Shown here: positions 1 through 4,253 of the stretch, one piece after another
Layout of the letters: each line of letters begins with the position of its first letter
Numbering within the stretch: position 1 is the stretch's first letter
Source: Planktothrix sp. UBA8402
GTDB taxonomy: Bacteria > Cyanobacteriota > Cyanobacteriia > Cyanobacteriales > Microcoleaceae
Assembly (NCBI GenBank): GCA_003456035.1
Contig: DMPJ01000543.1
Location: forward strand, 6,961 to 12,119
Reading direction: 5' to 3'
Length of the DNA: 5,159 nt
Notes under the pieces: model-generated
The model's database searches: none
Seen by the model: the letters and a program-made list of their open reading frames with translations, nothing else
Told to the model about the DNA's origin: nothing
Position numbers and translations under genes: made by a program

Positions 1-18
1 CTGCTTAAATCCGTGATC

Positions 19-49
19 GGTAATTGGTAATTGGTACATTCCCTATTGC
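19..49. repeat. Degenerate heptamer repeat downstream of the CDF gene
   Basis: Two exact copies of GGTAATT (19-25, 26-32) are followed by a degenerate copy GGTACATT and then CCCTATTGC. The complement of 38-49 reads GCAATAGGGAAT, which is also present on the plus strand at 1516-1527. The two tracts are therefore related and inverted to each other. Short heptanucleotide tandem repeats (STRR type) are well known between cyanobacterial genes. The tract starts right after the stop codon of the CDF gene. I see no clear intrinsic terminator here. Confidence 0.6.
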
Positions 50-50
50 T

Positions 51-965
51 TTAAGATTCATAGGTAATTTGCTCCGATTTATATTCAGGGGGTTCAACGT
101 GAATTAAAATTCTGACGGGGCTAAATTCTTGTTCTAATGCAGCTTCTACTGCTTCTGTAATAATGTGAGCCGTTTCTACATCCGCTGCTTCAACAATCAA
201 GTGCATCTCAATAAAAACCTGTCGTCCAATCATCCCACGAGAGGCAATATAATGACAGTTTACCACACCAGGAACAGACATAACAATCTCTTTGATTGTC
301 TCCGGTGCAATCACCATTTGATCTACTAACCAAGGAAGATTTTCTTTTAATACACTCCAGCCACTTTTAAATACTAATAATGCCACAGGAAAGGCTAAAA
401 TCACATCTAAATATTGCAATTTAGGTAAATTCCAGACTGTTCCTTGCCAAATCCCAATTAATCCAGCAATTACCATAATTGTCACCCAAACATCACTCAT
501 CGTATGTTTAGCATCTGCGATTAAAATAGCACTACCTAAACGCTTTCCGGCCGCCCGTTCATAATAAGCCACAAAAATATTAATCCCTAAAACTATTAAT
601 AAAATCCATAATTCATTAGGAGAAATTGTTACAGGTTCACCGCCTTTAAACACCCGTTTTATGGCTCCACTCAAAATTTCAAAACAGGCAATTCCTAAAA
701 AAACACCAATACCCAATGCCCCTAAAGCATCGAATTTTTGATGTCCATAAGGGTGTTCCCGATCGGGTTGAGGAGAGGCAAAATGATTCGTAACTAACCC
801 TAAAACATTATTAGCACTATCGGTGACACTATGGAGAGCGTCGGCTAGTAAGCTCAAAGAACCTGTCATGTTGCCTACAATCACTTTAATCGTCATTACT
901 AACAGGTTTAAACCCAGTGTTAGTAATAAAACAAATTGAATTTTTGAACGATTATCCTGAACCAT
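51..965 (-). CDS. Cation diffusion facilitator (CDF) family metal transporter, probably zinc efflux
   Basis: This 304-residue inner-membrane antiporter would export divalent metal in exchange for protons. Its length and layout match bacterial CDF proteins such as YiiP: about six membrane segments within residues 8-200, then a cytoplasmic dimerisation domain (about 205-293) ending in ILIHVEPPE. The transport site is visible as HxxxD in TM2 (H45, D49, in ADALHSVTD) and HxxxD in TM5 (H154, D158, in DAKHTMSD). The TM2-TM3 loop has DREHPYGH (D68, H71, H75), matching the second metal site of YiiP. The soluble domain keeps H238, H255, H267 and H289. In this family a two-His two-Asp site favours Zn(II) (also Cd); iron/zinc types carry DxxxD in TM2. 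Zinc specificity is therefore inference. The ATG at 965 lies just before the first membrane segment and has no clear Shine-Dalgarno. The gene is divergent from the 1142-1498 gene across a 176-base spacer holding twin palindromes, a possible control point. Confidence 0.93.
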   Translation of the reverse strand: MVQDNRSKIQFVLLLTLGLNLLVMTIKVIVGNMTGSLSLLADALHSVTDSANNVLGLVTNHFASPQPDREHPYGHQKFDALGALGIGVFLGIACFEILSGAIKRVFKGGEPVTISPNELWILLIVLGINIFVAYYERAAGKRLGSAILIADAKHTMSDVWVTIMVIAGLIGIWQGTVWNLPKLQYLDVILAFPVALLVFKSGWSVLKENLPWLVDQMVIAPETIKEIVMSVPGVVNCHYIASRGMIGRQVFIEMHLIVEAADVETAHIITEAVEAALEQEFSPVRILIHVEPPEYKSEQITYES

Positions 966-1027
966 AAAATTTTTACTTTTAAGTTTCGACGATGATTAAA
1001 AACTTTTTTTAATATATCACTCTATTT

Positions 1028-1040
1028 AGTTAATTTAACT
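1028..1040. promoter_or_regulatory. Palindrome copy 1, candidate operator
   Basis: AGTTAA-T-TTAACT is a perfect 13-bp inverted repeat with a one-base centre at 1034. Its core GTTAATTTAAC (1029-1039) recurs exactly at 1082-1092. On the minus strand it covers the place where a -35 element would lie for a TATATT -10 candidate (1011-1016) driving the CDF gene. The cognate regulator is unknown, and the site does not match the Fur, Zur, SmtB or NtcA consensus forms I know. AT-rich sequence makes chance palindromes fairly common. Confidence 0.35.
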
Positions 1041-1072
1041 ATTGAGATTTATTTTCACTAAAAATATAAAAG

Positions 1073-1100
1073 TTGATTTAGGTTAATTTAACGGTAAAAT
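1073..1100 (+). promoter_or_regulatory. Candidate promoter for the 118-residue protein gene
   Basis: TTGATT (1073-1078) and TAAAAT (1095-1100) are separated by 16 bases, a plausible sigma-70-type pair. The predicted start near 1107 gives a leader of about 35 bases before the ATG at 1142. The second palindrome (1082-1092) lies entirely in the spacer, where a bound repressor would block RNA polymerase. Matching is by eye in AT-rich DNA, so support is modest. Confidence 0.35.
1082..1092. promoter_or_regulatory. Palindrome copy 2, candidate operator
   Basis: GTTAA-T-TTAAC is an exact repeat of the 11-bp core at 1029-1039. The two centres (1034 and 1087) are 53 bp apart, close to five helical turns, so the copies would face the same side of the DNA. 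A degenerate third copy with one mismatch (ATTAATTTAAC, 1163-1173) lies inside the downstream coding region and may be chance. Confidence 0.35.
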
Positions 1101-1141
1101 TAGGTTGAAGGATTTCAATTATTGTTTTAAATCAGTCTTTT

Positions 1142-1498
1142 ATGTCTATTCCTGCACTCACGATTAATTTAACTCAGGGTTCTGTTTCCCTGCGTTTTAC
1201 CCCAGAAGCGGCTCAGAATTTAAAAGGGATACTTAATGAATTAATGCAAAAACTAAAAACGGTGGCGGCAAAAACCACCCCAGGTGGCGGTAAACCTACA
1301 CCTCAAAAGTCAATGGAATATCAATATACCGGGGATGTTTTTTTAGAAGTTTTTTGCAATCCTAATATTTGGCCTAGTCCCTTTGCGGCTAAAGTCTTGA
1401 TTACAGTCCGGGATGAACGAATTAAACTGACCACGGAAGCCGAACTTACCCGGATTATTGATGACGTGAATCAATACCTAGACCAAGTTAGGGATTGA
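1142..1498 (+). CDS. Conserved-looking hypothetical protein, 118 residues
   Basis: I do not recognise a named family and assign no function. The protein has no signal peptide or membrane segment and is probably cytosolic. By eye it starts with two short beta-type stretches (residues about 5-20), then an amphipathic helix (about 21-43, EAAQNLKGILNELMQKL). A flexible Gly/Pro/Thr linker follows (about 45-57, TTPGGGKPTPQK), then beta-type stretches (about 59-72 and 83-97), and a C-terminal acidic helix (about 99-117, EAELTRIIDDVNQYLDQV). Codon use and composition look like the neighbouring genes, and the frame is the only long one here, so I take it as real. The ATG at 1142 lacks a Shine-Dalgarno; GAAGGA at 1108-1113 is too far upstream. 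It is probably monocistronic, convergent with the PEP-CTERM gene and divergent from the CDF gene. A link to metal handling through the shared spacer is speculation. Confidence 0.8.
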   Translation: MSIPALTINLTQGSVSLRFTPEAAQNLKGILNELMQKLKTVAAKTTPGGGKPTPQKSMEYQYTGDVFLEVFCNPNIWPSPFAAKVLITVRDERIKLTTEAELTRIIDDVNQYLDQVRD

Positions 1499-1513
1499 TT
1501 CACATATAGCAAG

Positions 1514-1541
1514 AGGCAATAGGGAATAGGGAATGGGCAAT
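1514..1541. repeat. Four tandem degenerate heptamers (STRR type)
   Basis: The units are AGGCAAT, AGGGAAT, AGGGAAT and GGGCAAT (1514-1520, 1521-1527, 1528-1534, 1535-1541), followed by a decayed AAGGTAAAT. They start 15 bases after the stop of the 118-residue protein gene. Heptanucleotide arrays of this kind are common in cyanobacterial intergenic DNA. This tract shares the 12-mer GCAATAGGGAAT, in inverse orientation, with the tract at 19-49. Confidence 0.75.
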
Positions 1542-1650
1542 AAGGTAAATACTTACTGTGAGCAGCTTTTAGCTTTCAAGAATGTCCTAACAGATGCGAC
1601 AACTGCTATACTTTGGTTTTTTCCCGCCCGGCTTGAATCTGTATATTTTT

Positions 1651-1689
1651 GAAAAAAAAAGTAGCGGTATGATGAGTACCGCTACTTTT
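1651..1689 (-). terminator. Strong intrinsic terminator of the PEP-CTERM gene
   Basis: GTAGCGGTA (1661-1669) pairs perfectly with TACCGCTAC (1677-1685) around a 7-base loop. AAAA (1657-1660) and TTTT (1686-1689) extend the stem to 13 bp. On the minus strand the stem runs into nine consecutive T residues (complement of 1652-1660), a classic rho-independent terminator about 90 bases past the stop at 1781. In the plus direction the U tract is short and part of the stem, so any termination of the convergent 1142-1498 gene would be weaker. Confidence 0.9.
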
Positions 1690-1710
1690 AAAATCAGATA
1701 AAGGCTGAGG

Positions 1711-1728
1711 GTCTCAACAGTATGAGAC
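1711..1728. other. Small hairpin in the PEP-CTERM gene 3' UTR
   Basis: GTCTCA (1711-1716) and TGAGAC (1723-1728) form a perfect 6-bp stem with a 6-base loop. It lies between the stop codon at 1781 and the terminator at 1657-1689, so the 3' UTR would carry two successive stem-loops. It has no U tract and is not a terminator by itself. It could be a processing or stability element, or chance. Confidence 0.4.
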
Positions 1729-1780
1729 AGATATTAATGCAATTCTTGAGTTGTTTGGAATGACTAATTTAATCATCGTT

Positions 1781-2491
1781 TTAGTTAGATTGACGACGAC
1801 GGGAAGCCAGCATTCCACCGAAGGCTAAACCTAAACCAACGAGTGTAGCAGGTTCGGGAACTTCAACAGAGGGAGAATTCACAGTTGTCACGTTCGCTGC
1901 AAATAAGGAAGCGTGAGACAGAGCTTGACCTTTACCTTTGTTAGTCGAAACACCGATGGTATTGAATATTCCAGTTAAACCTTTTGTCCAATCATAGTCT
2001 TTGAACAGATAAGCACTGTATGCGGTACTGCTCTTTAAGCTCAGGACAAATGTATCGGTTGAGAGTGGTTTTTTGAAACTCCAATCACCTGTATTGAAAT
2101 CATTTTTTGCATTAAATACATTATTCGTTTCGTCAGATTTAGCCAGTAATGACCAACTGACTTGTTCATTCTTAGTAAATTCGCTAGCAAATAAACCAGC
2201 GTCGAGCTTCCCTAGTAAAGTGCCTTGTGCGCCTGTATCATTCCCTTCAAAAGCACCTTTACAAGCGGTAGCATCGACCAAATCCCCTAATATCCCCCCT
2301 AATGAGATATCACTGGTGCTACATTTACTGAGTGTACCGCCAGTGTCATTACCACCACTACCAGCGCCACCGCCACCACCACTGCCATTACCGAGTTTAA
2401 CATCTGCTTGTGCAGGTGCTGCAACCAAGGAAACTGCAACTCCAGTAGCTAATATAGTAGAACCAATAATTTTAAATAGTGTATTTTTCAT
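1781..2491 (-). CDS. PEP-CTERM sorting domain-containing secreted protein
   Basis: This 236-residue protein carries an N-terminal signal peptide: basic start MKNTLFK, hydrophobic stretch 8-25, and APAQA with likely cleavage after A29. A Gly-rich low-complexity segment follows (34-52). The central domain has two cysteines (C57, C77) and the motif CKGAFEGND (77-85), then WSFKKPL, VLSLKSSTAYSAYLF and a Ser/His stretch ALSHASLF near the C-terminus. It ends in a typical PEP-CTERM signal: VPEPAT, a hydrophobic segment (LVGLGLAFGGMLA) and a basic tail SRRRQSN. In this family the tail is recognised by an exosortase, giving export to the cell surface or extracellular matrix; no exosortase gene is in this window. 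The C-GAF-GND and SH-SL features resemble other cyanobacterial PEP-CTERM proteins as I recall them, whose function is unknown. The ATG at 2491 is supported by a good Shine-Dalgarno (AAGGATGAGG) and the complete signal peptide. Length is normal and no frameshift is visible. Confidence 0.95.
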   Translation of the reverse strand: MKNTLFKIIGSTILATGVAVSLVAAPAQADVKLGNGSGGGGGAGSGGNDTGGTLSKCSTSDISLGGILGDLVDATACKGAFEGNDTGAQGTLLGKLDAGLFASEFTKNEQVSWSLLAKSDETNNVFNAKNDFNTGDWSFKKPLSTDTFVLSLKSSTAYSAYLFKDYDWTKGLTGIFNTIGVSTNKGKGQALSHASLFAANVTTVNSPSVEVPEPATLVGLGLAFGGMLASRRRQSN

Positions 2492-2496
2492 CTCAG

Positions 2497-2506
2497 CCTC
2501 ATCCTT
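2497..2506 (-). promoter_or_regulatory. Ribosome binding site of the PEP-CTERM gene
   Basis: On the minus strand the sequence before the ATG reads AAGGATGAGGCTGAG. AAGGA lies 10 bases and GAGG 5 bases upstream of the start. It is the clearest Shine-Dalgarno in the window and fixes the start at 2491. Confidence 0.75.
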
Positions 2507-2522
2507 TATATTTTTTAGCCTG

Positions 2523-2575
2523 GGGTAGAAACAAGGTGTTAAAACTTGGGAGTTTTTGATTTCCTTGTTCTACCC
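2523..2575 (-). promoter_or_regulatory. Nested stem-loop at the 5' end of the PEP-CTERM mRNA
   Basis: An outer stem of 13 bp joins 2523-2536 (GGGTAGAAACAAGG) to 2563-2575 (CCTTGTTCTACCC) with one bulged base at 2530. Inside it, AAAACT (2541-2546) and AGTTTT (2551-2556) form a perfect 6-bp stem with a 4-base loop. With the promoter proposed at 2584-2613, transcription would start near 2576-2577, so this structure would begin at the first bases of the message and end about 16 bases before the Shine-Dalgarno. No U tract follows it on the minus strand, so it is not a terminator for this gene. A role in mRNA stability or translational control is inference. A mobile inverted-repeat relic is the alternative. 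Confidence 0.6.
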
Positions 2576-2583
2576 TGTTACCA

Positions 2584-2613
2584 ATATTACGCAATTGGTT
2601 GAGGGTTTGTCTA
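2584..2613 (-). promoter_or_regulatory. Candidate promoter of the PEP-CTERM gene
   Basis: On the minus strand TAGACA (2613-2608) and TAATAT (2589-2584) are separated by 18 bases, with five of six matches to TTGACA and a good match to TATAAT. Predicted initiation near 2576-2577 gives a leader of about 85 bases. An inverted repeat ACCAAT-N8-ATTGGT (2580-2599) overlaps the -10 element and could be an operator. Confidence 0.5.
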
Positions 2614-2688
2614 TAGCTTTTTGCAAATATCGGTTATTTTTACAGAAAGTTTACAGTAGGTCGGTACAAATATAAAGATCCGATGAAA

Positions 2689-2722
2689 TTATCCACAAAA
2701 TCCTTTCTATAGGATGTGTGGA
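2689..2722. promoter_or_regulatory. DnaA-box nonamer within an imperfect inverted repeat
   Basis: TTATCCACA (2689-2697) matches the DnaA-box consensus TTATNCACA exactly. Its TCCACA pairs with TGTGGA (2717-2722), and the inner ATCCT (2700-2704) pairs with AGGAT (2711-2715), giving an 11-bp imperfect hairpin with a 6-base loop. A single box without dnaA/dnaN or a box cluster does not make an origin. It may be chance, a DnaA regulatory site, or simply an RNA hairpin. Confidence 0.3.
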
Positions 2723-2767
2723 CTTTATATCTACCTAAAATAAAAATGAATGTTTGAGGATAAAAGC

Positions 2768-2783
2768 TGTGAGTTTGATCACA
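2768..2783. promoter_or_regulatory. Perfect CRP/SyCRP1-type binding site
   Basis: TGTGAGTTTGATCACA matches TGTGA-N6-TCACA at all ten fixed positions. This is the E. coli CRP consensus, also bound by the cAMP receptor protein SyCRP1 of the cyanobacterium Synechocystis. The site lies downstream of the methyltransferase stop and upstream of the PEP-CTERM gene, its likely target. The centre (2775.5) is about 199 bases from the start predicted at 2576-2577. It is about 58 bases from an alternative start near 2717, which would follow a TATAAA -10 (2729-2724, minus strand). The latter is near the class I activator distance. Confidence 0.6.
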
Positions 2784-2899
2784 ATATTCCGTATAAATAT
2801 CTCAGTATATAGGTAATAAATCATACTTAATCTTCCGCAATATCCGCAAAAAAATGAAGATCAGCATTAAGTTTTTGACTATCGGGACTTTTTTGGGCC

Positions 2900-4099
2900 T
2901 TAAATTGGGAAACTGAAACCTTTTAGGGGGATTTGTTGTTGAGATGGACTTAAACCTTTAGATTGTAGAAGGACGCCAAAATTGCCTAAACCCATCGGAT
3001 CAATTAGAGAGTGTAAGCATTCTCGTCGTTTTAATACTTCTGAAATAGAATATTCTGAAGGTTGAGATAGGGCGGCGATGCGATCGCCTAACCCTAACGC
3101 CATCAAAAATAAAGCCTGTTGTGTCAAATTAAGGGGATCAACTCCCCAGTATTGCCCATAAATTTGTAAGGCGGTAAAGTTAATATGGGCGGTGATATCC
3201 TGGCGACCAATATTTAGATAAGGATCGCTATGATATTGATGTTGATAATAACATTGTAAGGTTCCTTCCCGACGACTAGGAAGGTAATATCGTTGGCTGG
3301 TGTAACCATAATCAAGGGTAAGAATAAACCCTTGATTTAGTTTAGATGCTAGGGTTTTAATCCATTCTAGGGCGACTAAATTAACTTCTGTTCGATATCC
3401 TTCTGGGTAAATATTAGAACATAAATCAATATTAATTAATTTAAAATATTCTGTGATTTTTAGGGTAGAAAGTTGACCAATGATTTCTTTAAATTTAATT
3501 TCTGAGTCTAAGGTAATATAAATTTCCTGGAGTTGTTGATTCTGAACAATAACTTGATGGACGGGAAAAGCATCTACTAATTCATTAGAGAAAAAACAAC
3601 CGCTAATCTTGTTATTAGGAATATCCTCAAGGTCACACCATTGAATTGATATTGAAGCAGCGAGGGTTTTTTGGAGTTGGTGTTGTTGTTGAGCTTTGAG
3701 AAAGTTAGATTTTTCGATAATAATATAATTTAAACTGTTAAAAAAGTCAGGATATTTTTTTTGTATATATAACAGAATATCGCTGGCTAATATTCCCTGT
3801 CCCGCACCCATTTCTACTAAAGTAAAAGAGTTAGGACAATCTAGTATTTCCCACATTTGAAAAAACTGTTCTGCTAACATTTCCCCAAAGTCTGATCCTA
3901 AATAGGGAGAGGTAACGAAATCTCCTTCTGCACCTAATTTGGGTTTGTTTATGCTATAATATCCATGTTCTGGGTGATATAAAACCCAGTTCATATAATC
4001 AGCAAAGGTAATTCTATTTTGAGGATTTTCTATAATTTTTTGAGCGATAAAATCGCATAAATTTAGATTATTTTTATATTCCATAATCAAATTATTCAT
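2900..4099 (-). CDS. Class I SAM-dependent methyltransferase, MidA/NDUFAF7 (DUF185) family
   Basis: The 399-residue protein has the typical length and motifs of this family. Using the ATG at 4099 as residue 1: N-terminal RITFADYMNWVLYHPEHGYY (29-48); SAM-binding motif I EMGAGQG (96-102); SNELVDAFPVH (171-181); LTLDYGY (260-266); GTLQCYYQH (279-287); GRQDITAHINFTAL (298-311); C-terminal MGLGNFGVLLQSKG (369-382). Mitochondrial NDUFAF7 methylates an arginine of the complex I subunit NDUFS2. A similar role on NDH-1 in cyanobacteria is plausible but inferred. The open frame extends upstream to a TTG at 4135 that overlaps a HIP1 site. I prefer the ATG at 4099 because AAGGAAG lies 11 bases before it and family homology starts only after it. 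The ATG at 4084 (394 residues) is possible but lacks a ribosome binding site. The gene is divergent from the TSUP gene and 408 bases from the next codirectional gene, so probably monocistronic. Confidence 0.92.
   Translation of the reverse strand: MNNLIMEYKNNLNLCDFIAQKIIENPQNRITFADYMNWVLYHPEHGYYSINKPKLGAEGDFVTSPYLGSDFGEMLAEQFFQMWEILDCPNSFTLVEMGAGQGILASDILLYIQKKYPDFFNSLNYIIIEKSNFLKAQQQHQLQKTLAASISIQWCDLEDIPNNKISGCFFSNELVDAFPVHQVIVQNQQLQEIYITLDSEIKFKEIIGQLSTLKITEYFKLINIDLCSNIYPEGYRTEVNLVALEWIKTLASKLNQGFILTLDYGYTSQRYYLPSRREGTLQCYYQHQYHSDPYLNIGRQDITAHINFTALQIYGQYWGVDPLNLTQQALFLMALGLGDRIAALSQPSEYSISEVLKRRECLHSLIDPMGLGNFGVLLQSKGLSPSQQQIPLKGFSFPI
3080..3087. repeat. HIP1 octamer inside the methyltransferase gene
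   Basis: GCGATCGC is the highly iterated palindrome HIP1, overrepresented in many cyanobacterial genomes. Its occurrence in an otherwise AT-rich coding region supports cyanobacterial origin. Confidence 0.85.
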
Positions 4100-4125
4100 A
4101 ATACTAATAACTTCCTTGTTGTTAT

Positions 4126-4133
4126 GCGATCGC
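4126..4133. repeat. HIP1 octamer upstream of the methyltransferase gene
   Basis: A second GCGATCGC lies 27 bases upstream of the preferred ATG at 4099 and overlaps the alternative TTG at 4133-4135. It more likely sits in the leader than in coding sequence. Confidence 0.85.
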
Positions 4134-4211
4134 AATCATTGGGTTAGTGAGACTTAAACAAATTTAACCCCAAACAAAACCCAAACTAGCTTTATAGAAA
4201 GTAGCAGCATC

Positions 4212-4239
4212 TTGCCATACAATTATTATACTCTATTTA
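4212..4239 (+). promoter_or_regulatory. Candidate promoter of the TSUP transporter gene
   Basis: TTGCCA (4212-4217) and TATTTA (4234-4239) are spaced by 16 bases. Initiation near 4246 would leave only about 8 bases before the ATG at 4254, a near-leaderless message, consistent with the absence of a Shine-Dalgarno. TATACT (4227-4232) is an alternative -10 without a good -35. The 118-154-base spacer to the divergent methyltransferase gene leaves room for little else. Confidence 0.3.
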
Positions 4240-4253
4240 TAGCAAATCTAAAT

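Larger units (their letters stand above)
2492..2899. other. 408-base gene-free regulatory region upstream of the PEP-CTERM gene
   Basis: No convincing gene lies here; the only ATG frames I checked are about 20 codons long with no ribosome binding site. From the PEP-CTERM start outward it holds a Shine-Dalgarno (2497-2506), a nested hairpin (2523-2575), a promoter (2584-2613), an imperfect inverted repeat with a DnaA-box nonamer (2689-2722) and a CRP-type palindrome (2768-2783). From 2784 to 2899 I see only AT-rich sequence and a small direct repeat (CCGCAA at 2835-2840 and 2844-2849, positions approximate). There is no clear terminator for the methyltransferase gene ending at 2900. Confidence 0.7.

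Noticed and set aside
758..767. CCCGATCGGG palindrome inside the CDF gene
   Set aside because: It lies in the codons of the conserved DREHPYGH loop and is explained by coding sequence; it is not a HIP1 site.
2340..2395. Triplet-like CCA/CCG/CCACC repeats
   Set aside because: These are glycine codons of the low-complexity segment of the PEP-CTERM protein, not an independent repeat element.
2073..2528. Plus-strand open frame of 151 codons opposite the PEP-CTERM gene
   Set aside because: It is antisense to a well-supported gene, is Pro/Ser-rich because it reads the complement of Gly codons, and has no recognisable domain. It runs into the leader hairpin.
2689..2783. Region as a replication origin because of the DnaA box and AT richness
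   Set aside because: There is only one intact box, no dnaA/dnaN neighbour and no cluster of repeats.
2830..2861. ATCTTC/GAAGAT pairing as a terminator for the methyltransferase gene
   Set aside because: It has a 6-bp AT-rich stem with a 20-base loop and no proper U tract, so it is not a credible terminator.
2802..2867. Minus-strand 21-codon frame in the region after the methyltransferase stop
   Set aside because: It is short, lacks a Shine-Dalgarno and is what AT-rich DNA gives by chance.
2854..2916. Plus-strand 20-codon frame beginning MKISIKFLTIG, resembling a tiny secreted peptide
   Set aside because: It is very short, has no ribosome binding site, and overlaps the end of the methyltransferase gene on the other strand.
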